Of a stretch of 64,000 nucleotides of DNA, positions 22,897 to 35,626 are shown piece after piece. The first letter of the stretch is position 1. Every line of letters starts with the position of its first letter. The stretch spans positions 1,958,001 to 2,022,000 of the forward strand of contig CM072877.1 in the NCBI GenBank assembly GCA_036937835.1. The letters are read 5' to 3'. The stretch comes from Pampus argenteus (lineage: Eukaryota; Chordata; Actinopteri; Scombriformes; Stromateidae). Made by a program: the position numbers and the translations under genes. Under the pieces are notes generated by a model. That model worked only from the letters and a program-made list of their open reading frames with translations, was not told where the DNA came from and ran no database searches.

Positions 22897-25800
22897 GATT
22901 TCTAATGATTAGGACCAAAAAACTCACTTCTGAGAGCTTCCTGCAGCTTTTACTGTAACATTTGTAAAAATAGCTTTGTCTCAGGCCAAAACTGACAACT
23001 ACAGTTTTTCTTAAACAAGGAGCAATATTTTCAATCAAAACCATGTTTGCCATCAACAAGTAACTGATTTCTAATTATTAGGAGCCTAAAAATAAGTTCT
23101 GAGAGCTTCCTGCAGCTTTTACTGTAACATTTGTAAAAATAGCTTTCTCTCAGGCCAAAACTGACAACTACAGTTTTTCTTAAACAAGGAGCAATATTTT
23201 CAATCAAAACCATGTTTGCCATCAACAAGTAACTGATTTCTAATGATTAGGAGCTTAAAAATAAGTTCTGAGAGCTTCCTGCAGCTTTTACTGTAACATT
23301 TGTAAAAATAGCTTTGTCTCAGGCCAAAACTGACAACTACAGTTTTTCTTAAACAAGGAGCAATATTTTCAATCAAAACCATGTTTGCCATCAACAATTA
23401 ACTGATTTCTAATGATTAGGACCAAAAAACTCCCTTCTATGAGCTTCCTGCAGCTTTTACTGTAACATTTGTAAAAATAGCTTTGTCTCAGGCCAAAACT
23501 GACAACTACAGTTTTTCTTAAACAAGGAGCAATATTTTCAATCAAAACCATGTTTGCCATCAACAAGTAACTGATTTCTAATGATTAGGACCAAAAAACT
23601 CACTTCTGAGAGCTTCCTGCAGCTTTTACTGTAACATTTGTAAAAATAGCTTTGTCTCAGGCCAAAACTGACAACTACAGTTATTCTTAAACAAGGAGCA
23701 ATATTTTCAATCAAAACCATGTTTGCCATCAACAAGTAACTGATTTCTAATGATTAGGACCAAAAAACTCACTTCTGAGAACTTCCTGCAGCTTTTACTG
23801 TAACATTTGTAAAAATAGCTTTCTCTCAGGCCAAAACTGACAACTACAGTTTTTCTTAAACAAGGATCAATATTTTCAATCAAAACCATGTTTGCCATCA
23901 ACAAGTCAAGTGACTGATTTCTAATGATTAGGACCAAAAAACTCACTTCTGAGAACATCCTGCAGCTTTTACTGTAACATTTGTAAAAATAGCTTTCTCT
24001 TAGGCCAAAACTGACAACTACAGTTTTTCTTAAACAAGGAGCAATATTTTCAATCAAAACCATGTTTGCCATCAACAAGTAACTGATTTCTAATGATTAG
24101 GAGCCCAAAAATAACTTCTGAGAGCTTCCTGCAGCTTTTACTGTAACATTTGTAAAAAATAGCTTTCTCTCAGGCCAAAACTGACAACTACAGTTTTTCT
24201 TAAACAAGGAGCAATATTTTCAATCAAAACCATGTTTGCCATCAACAAGTAACTGATTTCTAATGATTAGGACCAAAAAACTCACTTCTGAGAGCTTCCT
24301 GCAGCTTTTACTGTAACATTTGTAAAAATACCTTTGTCTCAGGCCAAAACTGACAACTAAATTTTTTCTTAAACAAGGAGCAATATTTTCAATCAAAACC
24401 ATGTTTGCCATCAACAAGTAACTGATTTCTAATGATTAGGACCAAAAAACTCACTTCTGAGAGCTTCCTGCAGCTTTTACTGTAACATTTGTAAAAATAG
24501 CTTTGTCTCAGGCCAAAACTGACAACTACAGTTTTTCTTAAACAAGGAGCAATATTTTCAATCAAAACCATGTTTGCCATCAACAAGTAACTGATTTCTA
24601 ATGATTAGGACCAAAAAACTCACTTCTGAGAGCTTCCTGCAGCTTTTACTGTAACATTTGTAAAAATAGCTTTCTCTCAGGCCAAAACTGACAACTACAG
24701 TTTTTCTTAAACAAGGAGCAATATTTTCAATCAAAACCATGTTTGCCATCAACAAGTAACTGATTTCTAATGATTAGGACCAAAAAACTCACTTCTGAGA
24801 GCTTCCTGCAGCTTTTACTGTAACATTTGTAAAAATAGCTTTGTCTCAGGCCAAAACTGACAACTACAGTTTTTCTTAAACAAGGAGCAATATTTTCAAT
24901 CAAAACCATGTTTGCCATCAACAAGTAACTGATTTCTAATGATTAGGACCAAAAAACTCACTTCTGAGAGCTTCCTGCAGCTTTTACTGTAACATTTGTA
25001 AAAATAGCTTTCTCTCAGGCCAAAACTGACAACTACAGTTTTTCTTAAACAAGGAGCAATATTTTCAATCAAAACCATGTTTGCCATCAACAAGTAACTG
25101 ATTTCTAATGATTAGGACCAAAAAACTCACTTCTGAGAGCTTCCTGCAGCTTTTACTGTAACATTTGTAAAAATAGCTTTCTCTCAGGCCAAAACTGACA
25201 ACTACAGTTTTTCTTAAACAAGGAGCAAAATTTTCAATCAAAACCATGTTTGCCATCAACAAGTAACTGATTTCTAATGATAAGGAGCCTAAAAATAACT
25301 TCTGAGAGCTTCCTGCAGCTTTTACTGTAACATTTGTAAAAATAGCTTTCTCTCAGGCCAAAACTGACAACTACAGTTTTTCTTAAACAAGGAGCAATAT
25401 TTTCAATCAAAACCATGTTTGCCATCAACAAGTAACTGATTTCTAATTATTAGGAGCCTAAAAATAAGTTCTGAGAGCTTCCTGCAGCTTTTACTGTAAC
25501 ATTTGTAAAAATAGCTTTCTCTCAGGCCAAAACTGACAACTACAGTTTTTCTTAAACAAGGAGCAATATTTTCAATCAAAACCATGTTTGCCATCAACAA
25601 GTAACTGATTTCTAATGATTAGGAGCTTAAAAATAAGTTCTGAGAGCTTCCTGCAGCTTTTACTGTAACATTTGTAAAAATAGCTTTCTCTCAGGCCAAA
25701 ACTGACAACTACAGTTTTTCTTAAACAAGGATCAATATTTTCAACAAAACCATGTTTGCCATCAACAAGTAACTGATTTCTAATGATTAGGACCAAAAAA

Positions 25801-26786
25801 CTCACTTCTGAGAGCTTCCTGCAGCTTTTACTGTAACATTTGTAAAAATAGCTTTCTCTCAGGCCAAAACTGACAACTACAGTTTTTCTTAAACAAGGAT
25901 CAATATTTTCAACAAAACCATGTTTGCCATCAACAAGTAACTGATTTCTAATGATTAGGACCAAAAAACTCACTTCTGAGAGCTTCCTGCAGCTTTTACT
26001 GTAACATTTGTAAAAATAGCTTTCTCTCAGGCCAAAACTGACAACTACAGTTTTTCTTAAACAAGGAGCAATATTTTCAATCAAAACCATGTTTGCCATC
26101 AACAAGTAACTGATTTCTAATTATTAGGAGCCTAAAAATAAGTTCTGAGAGCTTCCTGCAGCTTTTACTGTAACATTTGTAAAAATAGCTTTCTCTCAGG
26201 CCAAAACTGACAACTACAGTTTTTCTTAAACAAGGAGCAATATTTTCAATCAAAACCATGTTTGCCATCAACAAGTAACTGATTTCTAATGATTAGGAGC
26301 TTAAAAATAAGTTCTGAGAGCTTCCTGCAGCTTTTACTGTAACATTTGTAAAAATAGCTTTCTCTCAGGCCAAAACTGACAACTACAGTTTTTCTTAAAC
26401 AAGGATCAATATTTTCAACAAAACCATGTTTGCCATCAACAAGTAACTGATTTCTAATGATTAGGACCAAAAAACTCACTTCTGAGAGCTTCCTGCAGCT
26501 TTTACTGTAACATTTGTAAAAATAGCTTTCTCTCAGGACAAAACTGACAACTACAGTTTTTCTTAAACAAGGAGCAATATTTTCAATCAAAACCATGTTT
26601 GCCATCAACAAGTAACTGATTTCTAATGATTAGGACCAAAAAACTCACTTCTGAGAGCTTCCTGCAGCTTTTACTGTAACATTTGTAAAAATAGCTTTGT
26701 CTCAGGCCAAAACTGACAACTACAGTTTTTCTTAAACAAGGAGCAATATTTTCAATCAAAACCATGTTTGCTATCAACAATTAACT
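22897..26786 (-). repeat. Long 169-bp run (23 monomers) between clusters 5 and 6
   Basis: Length fits 23 x 169 plus a five-base insertion (AAGTCAAGTGACTG near 23,903) plus one A minus three one-base deletions (CAACAAAACC near 25,744, 25,913 and 26,417). It opens with S, LR, K and TATGAGC-type monomers. Next come units with GTTATTCTTAAAC (23,681) and GAGAACTTCC/GAGAACATCC, then the S, R, LR, K module. The part from about 23.06 to 24.38 kb is copied at 35.62-36.94 kb, offset 12,561. Confidence 0.9.
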
Positions 26787-28034
26787 GATTTCTAATGATT
26801 AGGACCAAAAAAACTCACTTCTGAGAGCTTCCTGCAGCTTTTACTGTAACATTTGTAAAAATAGCTTTCTCTCGGCGAGAGAAGCCCAAAACTGACAACT
26901 ATAGTTTTTCTTAAACAAGGAGCAATATTTTCAATCAAAACCATGTTTGCCATCAACAAGTAACTAATTTCTAATGATTAGGACCAAAAAACTCACTTCT
27001 GAGAGCTTTCTGCAGCTTTTACTGTAACATTTGTAAAAATAGCTCTCTCTCGGCGAGAGAAGCCCAAAACTGACAACTATAGTTTTTCTTAAACAAGGAG
27101 CAAAATTTTCAATCAAAACCATGTTTGCCATCAACAAGTAACTGATTTCTAATGATTAGGACCAAAAAACTTACTTCTGAGAGCTTCCTGCAGCTTTTAC
27201 TGTAACATTTGTAAAAATAGCTTTCTCTCTGCGAGAGAAGCCCAAAACTGACAACTATAGTTTTTCTTAAACAAGGAGCCATATTTTCAATCAAAACCAT
27301 GTTTGCCATCAACAAGTAACTAATTTCTAATGATTAGGACCAAAAAACTCACTTCTGAGAGCTTCCTGCAGCTTTTACTGTAACATTTGTAAAAATAGCT
27401 TTCTCTCGGCGAGAGAAGCCCAAAACTGACAACTATAGTTTTTCTTAAACAAGGAGCAAAATTTTCAATCAAAACCATGTTTGCCATCAACAAGTAACTA
27501 ATTTCTAATGATTAGGACCAAAAAACTCACTTCTGAGAGCTTCCTACAGCTCTTACTGTAACATTTGTAAAATTAGCTTTCTCTCGGCGAGAGAAGGCCA
27601 AAACTGACAACTACAGTTTTTCTTAAACAAGGAGCAATATCTTCAATCAAAACCATGTTTGCCATCAACAAGTAACTGATTTCTAATGATTAGGACCAAA
27701 AAACTCACTTCTGAGAGCTTTCTGCAGCTTTTACTGTAACATTTGTAAAAAATAGCTTTCTCTCGGCGAGAGAAGCCCAAAACTGACAACTATAGTTTTT
27801 CTTAAACAAGGAGCAATATTTTCAATCAAAACCATGTTTGCCATCAACAAGTAACTGATTTCTAATGATTAGGAACAAAAAACTTACTTCTGAGAGCTTC
27901 CTGCAGCTTTTACTGTAACATTTGTAAAAATAGCTTTCTCTCGGCGAGAGAAGGCCAAAACTGACAACTACAGTTTTTCTTAAACAAGGAGCAATATTTT
28001 CAATCAAAACCATGTTTGCCATCAACAAGTAACT
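26787..28034 (-). repeat. 178-bp subfamily cluster 6 (7 monomers)
   Basis: Length is 7 x 178 + 2. Unit order follows cluster 1 (offset 11,405 at the left, 11,226 at the right), but one interior 178-bp unit is missing. The third unit has the TGC-centred palindrome (near 27,228). This is a clean example of one-monomer loss between duplicate blocks. Confidence 0.93.
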
Positions 28035-29722
28035 GATTTCTAATGATTAGGACCAAAAAACTCACTTCTGAGAGCTTCCTGCAGCTTTTACTGTAACATT
28101 TGTAAAAATAGCTTTCTCTCAGGCCAAAACTGACAACTACAGTTTTTCTTAAACAAGGAGCAAAATTTTCAATCAAAACCATGTTTGCCATCAACAAGTA
28201 ACTAATTTCTAATGATAAGGAGCCTAAAAATAACTTCTGAGAGCTTCCTGCAGCTTTTACTGTAACATTTGTAAAAATAGCTTTCTCTCAGGCCAAAACT
28301 GACAACTACAGTTTTTCTTAAACAAGGAGCAATATTTTCAATCAAAACCATGTTTGCCATCAACAAGTAACTGATTTCTAATTATTAGGAGCCTAAAAAT
28401 AAGTTCTGAGAGCTTCCTGCAGCTTTTACTGTAACATTTGTAAAAATAGCTTTCTCTCAGGCCAAAACTGACAACTACAGTTTTTCTTAAACAAGGAGCA
28501 ATATTTTCAATCAAAACCATGTTTGCCATCAACAAGTAACTGATTTCTAATGATTAGGAGCTTAAAAATAAGTTCTGAGAGCTTCCTGCAGCTTTTACTG
28601 TAACATTTGTAAAAATAGCTTTCTCTCAGGCCAAAACTGACAACTACAGTTTTTCTTAAACAAGGAGCAAAATTTTCAATCAAAACCATGTTTGCCATCA
28701 ACAAGTAACTGATTTCTAATGATAAGGAGCCTAAAAATAACTTCTGAGAGCTTCCTGCAGCTTTTACCGTAACATTTGTAAAAATAGCTTTCTCTCAGGC
28801 CAAAACTGACAACTACAGTTTTTCTTAAACAAGGAGCAAAATTTTCAATCAAAACCATGTTTGCCATCAACAAGTAACTGATTTCTAATGATAAGGAGCC
28901 TAAAAATAACTTCTGAGAGCTTCCTGCAGCTTTTACTGTAACATTTGTAAAAATAGCTTTCTCTCAGGCCAAAACTGACAACTACAGTTTTTCTTAAACA
29001 AGGAGCAATATTTTCAATCAAAACCATGTTTGCCATCAACAAGTAACTGATTTCTAATTATTAGGAGCCTAAAAATAAGTTCTGAGAGCTTCCTGCAGCT
29101 TTTACTGTAACATTTGTAAAAATAGCTTTCTCTCAGGCCAAAACTGACAACTAAAGTTTTTCTTAAACAAGGAGCAATATTTTCAATCAAAACCATGTTT
29201 GCCATCAACAAGTAACTGATTTCTAATGATTAGGAGCTTAAAAATAAGTTCTGAGAGCTTCCTGCAGCTTTTACTGTAACATTTGTAAAAATAGCTTTCT
29301 CTCAGGCCAAAACTGACAACTACAGTTTTTCTTAAACAAGGATCAATATTTTCAACAAAACCATGTTTGCCATCAACAAGTAACTGATTTCTAATGATTA
29401 GGACCAAAAAACTCACTTCTGAGAGCTTCCTGCAGCTTTTACTGTAACATTTGTAAAAATAGCTTTCTCTCAGGCCAAAACTGACAACTACAGTTTTTCT
29501 TAAACAAGGAGCAATATTTTCAACAAAACCATGTTTGCCATCAACAAGTAACTGATTTCTAATGATTAGGACCAAAAAACTCACTTCTGAGAGCTTCCTG
29601 CAGCTTTTACTGTAACATTTGTAAAAATAGCTTTGTCTCAGGCCAAAACTGACAACTACAGTTTTTCTTAAACAAGGAGCAATATTTTCAATCAAAACCA
29701 TGTTTGCTATCAACAATTAACT
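28035..29722 (-). repeat. 169-bp run (10 monomers) between clusters 6 and 7
   Basis: Ten monomers (10 x 169 - 2, from two CAACAAAACC deletions). Units from about 28.5 to 29.2 kb repeat 13,997-14,700 at offset 14,510, including CTAAAGTTTTTC (near 29,152 / 14,642). The run ends with TTTGCTATCAACAATTAAC, the same entry sequence as before clusters 1 and 6. Confidence 0.9.
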
Positions 29723-31148
29723 GATTTCTAATGATTATGACCAAAAAAACTCACTTCTGAGAGCTTCCTGCAGCTTTTACTGTAACATTTGTAAAAATAG
29801 CTTTCTCTCGGCGAGAGAAGCCCAAAACTGACAACTATAGTTTTTCTTAAACAAGGAGCAATATTTTCAATCAAAACCATGTTTGCCATCAACAAGTAAC
29901 TAATTTCTAATGATTAGGACCAAAAAACTCACTTCTGAGAGCTTTCTGCAGCTTTTACTGTAACATTTGTAAAAATAGCTCTCTCTCGGCGAGAGAAGCC
30001 CAAAACTGACAACTATAGTTTTTCTTAAACAAGGAGCAAAATTTTCAATCAAAACCATGTTTGCCATCAACAAGTAACTGATTTCTAATGATTAGGACCA
30101 AAAAACTTACTTCTGAGAGCTTCCTGCAGCTTTTACTGTAACATTTGTAAAAATAGCTTTCTCTCTGCGAGAGAAGCCCAAAACTGACAACTATAGTTTT
30201 TCTTAAACAAGGAGCCATATTTTCAATCAAAACCATGTTTGCCATCAACAAGTAACTAATTTCTAATGATTAGGACCAAAAAACTCACTTCTGAGAGCTT
30301 CCTGCAGCTTTTACTGTAACATTTGTAAAAATAGCTTTCTCTCGGCGAGAGAAGCCCAAAACTGACAACTATAGTTTTTCTTAAACAAGGAGCAAAATTT
30401 TCAATCAAAACCATGTTTGCCATCAACAAGTAACTAATTTCTAATGATTAGGACCAGAAAACTCACTTCTGAGAGCTTCCTACAGCTTTTACTGTAACAT
30501 TTGTAAAATTAGCTTTCTCTCGGCGAGAGAAGCCCAAAACTGACAACTACAGTTTTTCTTAAACAAGGAGCAATATTTTCAATCAAAACCATGTTTGCCA
30601 TCAACAAGTAACTAATTTCTAATGATTAGGACCAAAAAACTCACTTCTGAGAGCTTCCTACAGCTTTTACTGTAACATTTGTAAAATTAGCTTTCTCTCG
30701 GCGAGAGAAGGCCAAAACTGACAACTATAGTTTTTCTTAAACAAGGAGCAATATCTTCAATCAAAACCATGTTTGCCATCAACAAGTAACTGATTTCTAA
30801 TGATTAGGACCAAAAAACTCACTTCTGAGAGCTTTCTGCAGCTTTTACTGTAACATTTGTAAAAAATAGCTTTCTCTCGGCGAGAGAAGCCCAAAACTGA
30901 CAACTATAGTTTTTCTTAAACAAGGAGCAATATTTTCAATCAAAACCATGTTTGCCATCAACAAGTAACTGATTTCTAATGATTAGGAACAAAAAACTTA
31001 CTTCTGAGAGCTTCCTGCAGCTTTTACTGTAACATTTGTAAAAATAGCTTTCTCTCGGCGAGAGAAGGCCAAAACTGACAACTACAGTTTTTCTTAAACA
31101 AGGAGCAATATTTTCAATCAAAACCATGTTTGACATCAACAAGTAACT
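29723..31148 (-). repeat. 178-bp subfamily cluster 7 (8 monomers)
   Basis: Length is 8 x 178 + 2. The left half matches clusters 1 and 6. The right half matches cluster 2, ending with GGAACAAAAAACTTAC and TTTGACATC (31,130). It is therefore a composite of the two cluster families or their common ancestor. GGACCAGAAAAC (near 30,451) is private. Confidence 0.93.
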
Positions 31149-31822
31149 GATTTCTAATGATTAGGACCAAAAAACTCACTTCTGAGAGCTTCCTGCAGCT
31201 TTTACTGTAACATTTGTAAAAATAGCTTTGTCTCAGGCCAAAACTGACAACTACAGTTTTTCTTAAACAAGGAGCAATATTTTCAATCAAAACCATGTTT
31301 GCCATCAACAAGTAACTGATTTCTAATTATTAGGAGCCTAAAAATAAGTTCTGAGAGCTTCCTGCAGCTTTTACTGTAACATTTGTAAAAATAGCTTTCT
31401 CTCAGGCCAAAACTGACAACTACAGTTTTTCTTAAACAAGGAGCAATATTTTCAATCAAAACCATGTTTGCCATCAATAAGTAACTGATTTCTAATGATT
31501 AGGAGCTTAAAAATAAGTTCTGAGAGCTTCCTGCAGCTTTTACTGTAACATTTGTAAAAATAGCTTTGTCTCAGGCCAAAACTGACAACTACAGTTTTTC
31601 TTAAACAAGGAGCAATATTTTCAATCAAAACCATGTTTGCCATCAACAATTAACTGATTTCTAATGATTAGGACCAAAAAACTCCCTTCTATGAGCTTCC
31701 TGCAGCTTTTACTGTAACATTTAAAAATGGCTTTGTCTCAGGCCAAAACTGACAACTACAGTTTTTCTTAAACAAGGAGCAATATTTTCAATCAAAACCA
31801 TGTTTGCCATCAACAAGTAACT
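31149..31822 (-). repeat. 169-bp run (4 monomers) between clusters 7 and 8
   Basis: Order S, LR, K, TATGAGC type as at 18,892. The last unit has AACATTTAAAAATGGC (near 31,717), a two-base deletion with a nearby substitution. The same change is present near 33,610 and 34,809, so it marks one sub-lineage. Confidence 0.9.
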
Positions 31823-32534
31823 GATTTCTAATGATTAGGACCAAAAAACTCACTTCTGAGAGTTTCCTACAGCTTTTACTGTAACATTTGTAAAATTAGC
31901 TTTCTCTCGGCGAGAGAAGGCCAAAACTGACAACTACAGTTTTTCTTAAACAAGGAGCAATATTTTCAATCAAAACCATGTTTGCCATCAACAAGTAACT
32001 AATTTCTAATGATTAGGACCAAAAAACTCACTTCTGAGAGCTTCCTACAGCTTTTACTGTAACATTTGTAAAATTAGCTTTCTCTCGGCGAGAGAAGGCC
32101 AAAACTGACAACTATAGTTTTTCTTAAACAAGGAGCAATATCTTCAATCAAAACCATGTTTGCCATCAACAAGTAACTGATTTCTAATGATTAGGACCAA
32201 AAAACTCACTTCTGAGAGCTTTCTGCAGCTTTTACTGTAACATTTGTAAAAATAGCTTTCTCTCGGCGAGAGAAGCCCAAAACTGACAACTATAGTTTTT
32301 CTTAAACAAGGAGCAATATTTTCAATCAAAACCATGTTTGCCATCAACAAGTAACTGATTTCTAATGATTAGGAACAAAAAACTTACTTCTGAGAGCTTC
32401 CTGCAGCTTTTACTGTAACATTTGTAAAAATAGCTTTCTCTCGGCGAGAGAAGGCCAAAACTGACAACTACAGTTTTTCTTAAACAAGGAGCAATATTTT
32501 CAATCAAAACCATGTTTGCCATCAACAAGTAACT
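31823..32534 (-). repeat. 178-bp subfamily cluster 8 (4 monomers)
   Basis: Exactly 4 x 178 bp. It starts with GAGAGTTTCCTACAGC and ends with GGAACAAAAAACTTAC. It is duplicated as cluster 10 at offset 3,092. Confidence 0.93.
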
Positions 32535-33715
32535 GATTTCTAATTATTAGGAGCCTAAAAATAAGTTCTGAGAGCTTCCTGCAGCTTTTACTGTAACATT
32601 TGTAAAAATAGCTTTCTCTCAGGCCAAAACTGACAACTACAGTTTTTCTTAAACAAGGAGCAATATTTTCAATCAAAACCATGTTTGCCATCAACAAGTA
32701 ACTGATTTCTAATGATTAGGAGCTTAAAAATAAGTTCTGAGAGCTTCCTGCAGCTTTTACTGTAACATTTGTAAAAATAGCTTTGTCTCAGGCCAAAACT
32801 GACAACTACAGTTTTTCTTAAACAAGGAGCAATATTTTCAATCAAAACCATGTTTGCCATCAACAATTAACTGATTTCTAATGATTAGGACCAAAAAACT
32901 CCCTTCTATGAGCTTCCTGCAGCTTTTACTGTAACATTTGTAAAAATAGCTTTGTCTCAGGCCAAAACTGACAACTACAGTTTTTCTTAAACAAGGAGCA
33001 ATATTTTCAATCAAAACCATGTTTGCCATCAACAAGTAACTGATTTCTAATGATTAGGACCAAAAAACTCACTTCTGAGAGCTTCCTGCAGCTTTTACTG
33101 TAACATTTGTAAAAATAGCTTTGTCTCAGGCCAAAACTGACAACTACAGTTTTTCTTAAACAAGGAGCAATATTTTCAATCAAAACCATGTTTGCCATCA
33201 ACAAGTAACTGATTTCTAATTATTAGGAGCCTAAAAATAAGTTCTGAGAGCTTCCTGCAGCTTTTACTGTAACATTTGTAAAAATAGCTTTCTCTCAGGC
33301 CAAAACTGACAACTACAGTTTTTCTTAAACAAGGAGCAATATTTTCAATCAAAACCATGTTTGCCATCAATAAGTAACTGATTTCTAATGATTAGGAGCT
33401 TAAAAATAAGTTCTGAGAGCTTCCTGCAGCTTTTACTGTAACATTTGTAAAAATAGCTTTGTCTCAGGCCAAAACTGACAACTACAGTTTTTCTTAAACA
33501 AGGAGCAATATTTTCAATCAAAACCATGTTTGCCATCAACAATTAACTGATTTCTAATGATTAGGACCAAAAAACTCCCTTCTATGAGCTTCCTGCAGCT
33601 TTTACTGTAACATTTAAAAATGGCTTTGTCTCAGGCCAAAACTGACAACTACAGTTTTTCTTAAACAAGGAGCAATATTTTCAATCAAAACCATGTTTGC
33701 CATCAACAAGTAACT
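32535..33715 (-). repeat. 169-bp run (7 monomers) between clusters 8 and 9
   Basis: Seven monomers minus the two-base deletion near 33,610. LR, K and TATGAGC-type order is followed by S, LR, K and TATGAGC type again, so the run holds two successive versions of the four-monomer module. Confidence 0.9.
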
Positions 33716-34036
33716 GATTTCTAATGATTAGGACCAAAAAACTCACTTCTGAGAGTTTCCTACAGCTTTTACTGTAACATTTGTAAAATTAGCTTTCTCT
33801 CGGCGAGAGAAGGCCAAAACTGACAACTACAGTTTTTCTTAAACAAGGAGCAATATTTTCAATCAAAACCATGTTTGCCATCAACAAGTAACTAATTTCT
33901 AATGATTAGGACCAAAAAACTCACTTCTGAGAGCTTCCTACAGCTTTTACTGTAACATTTGTAAAATTAGCTTTCTCTCGGCGAGAGAAGGCCAAAACTG
34001 ACAACTATAGTTTTTCTTAAACAAGGAGCAATATCT
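32838..34036 (-). repeat. 1,199-bp tandem duplication, copy 1 (7 monomers)
   Basis: Five 169-bp and two 178-bp monomers minus two bases. All markers (CTCCCTTCTATGAGC, AACATTTAAAAATGGC, GAGAGTTTCC) recur 1,199 bp to the right. The joint with copy 2 is a hybrid monomer (see findings). Confidence 0.88.
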
Positions 34037-34071
34037 TCAATCAAAACCATGTTTGCCATCAACAATTAACT
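33716..34071 (-). repeat. 178-bp subfamily cluster 9 (2 monomers)
   Basis: Only two 178-bp units (356 bp), the first two of the cluster 8 order. The second ends with ATATCTTC (34,031) but continues into CAACAATTAACTG. It is truncated by the 1,199-bp duplication joint. Confidence 0.93.
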
Positions 34072-35235
34072 GATTTCTAATGATTAGGACCAAAAAACTC
34101 CCTTCTATGAGCTTCCTGCAGCTTTTACTGTAACATTTGTAAAAATAGCTTTGTCTCAGGCCAAAACTGACAACTACAGTTTTTCTTAAACAAGGAGCAA
34201 TATTTTCAATCAAAACCATGTTTGCCATCAACAAGTAACTGATTTCTAATGATTAGGACCAAAAAACTCACTTCTGAGAGCTTCCTGCAGCTTTTACTGT
34301 AACATTTGTAAAAATAGCTTTGTCTCAGGCCAAAACTGACAACTACAGTTTTTCTTAAACAAGGAGCAATATTTTCAATCAAAACCATGTTTGCCATCAA
34401 CAAGTAACTGATTTCTAATTATTAGGAGCCTAAAAATAAGTTCTGAGAGCTTCCTGCAGCTTTTACTGTAACATTTGTAAAAATAGCTTTCTCTCAGGCC
34501 AAAACTGACAACTACAGTTTTTCTTAAACAAGGAGCAATATTTTCAATCAAAACCATGTTTGCCATCAATAAGTAACTGATTTCTAATGATTAGGAGCTT
34601 AAAAATAAGTTCTGAGAGCTTCCTGCAGCTTTTACTGTAACATTTGTAAAAATAGCTTTGTCTCAGGCCAAAACTGACAACTACAGTTTTTCTTAAACAA
34701 GGAGCAATATTTTCAATCAAAACCATGTTTGCCATCAACAATTAACTGATTTCTAATGATTAGGACCAAAAAACTCCCTTCTATGAGCTTCCTGCAGCTT
34801 TTACTGTAACATTTAAAAATGGCTTTGTCTCAGGCCAAAACTGACAACTACAGTTTTTCTTAAACAAGGAGCAATATTTTCAATCAAAACCATGTTTGCC
34901 ATCAACAAGTAACTGATTTCTAATGATTAGGACCAAAAAACTCACTTCTGAGAGTTTCCTACAGCTTTTACTGTAACATTTGTAAAATTAGCTTTCTCTC
35001 GGCGAGAGAAGGCCAAAACTGACAACTACAGTTTTTCTTAAACAAGGAGCAATATTTTCAATCAAAACCATGTTTGCCATCAACAAGTAACTAATTTCTA
35101 ATGATTAGGACCAAAAAACTCACTTCTGAGAGCTTCCTACAGCTTTTACTGTAACATTTGTAAAATTAGCTTTCTCTCGGCGAGAGAAGGCCAAAACTGA
35201 CAACTATAGTTTTTCTTAAACAAGGAGCAATATCT
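34037..35235 (-). repeat. 1,199-bp tandem duplication, copy 2
   Basis: Second copy of 32,838-34,036. After it the array resumes with the 178-bp unit order of cluster 8. Confidence 0.88.
34072..34914 (-). repeat. 169-bp run (5 monomers) between clusters 9 and 10
   Basis: 5 x 169 - 2 bp: TATGAGC type, S, LR, K, then TATGAGC type with the AACATTTAAAAATGGC deletion. It lies wholly inside the second copy of the 1,199-bp duplication. Confidence 0.9.
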
Positions 35236-35626
35236 TCAATCAAAACCATGTTTGCCATCAACAAGTAACTGATTTCTAATGATTAGGACCAAAAAACTCA
35301 CTTCTGAGAGCTTTCTGCAGCTTTTACTGTAACATTTGTAAAAATAGCTTTCTCTCGGCGAGAGAAGCCCAAAACTGACAACTATAGTTTTTCTTAAACA
35401 AGGAGCAATATTTTCAATCAAAACCATGTTTGCCATCAACAAGTAACTGATTTCTAATGATTAGGAACAAAAAACTTACTTCTGAGAGCTTCCTGCAGCT
35501 TTTACTGTAACATTTGTAAAAATAGCTTTCTCTCGGCGAGAGAAGGCCAAAACTGACAACTACAGTTTTTCTTAAACAAGGAGCAATATTTTCAATCAAA
35601 ACCATGTTTGCCATCAACAAGTAACT
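34915..35626 (-). repeat. 178-bp subfamily cluster 10 (4 monomers), last in window
   Basis: Exactly 4 x 178 bp, a copy of cluster 8. No palindrome-bearing monomer is seen from here to 64,000, so this marks a sharp boundary in array composition. Confidence 0.93.

Larger units (their letters stand above)
20620..23236 (-). repeat. 2,617-bp tandem duplication, copy 2
   Basis: This is the near-identical second copy of 18,003-20,619, with the same order of 178-bp and 169-bp units and the same private variants. Identity ends by about 23,251, where GGAGCTTAAAAATAAG replaces GGACCAAAAAAC. The shared point variants imply a recent event. Confidence 0.9.
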
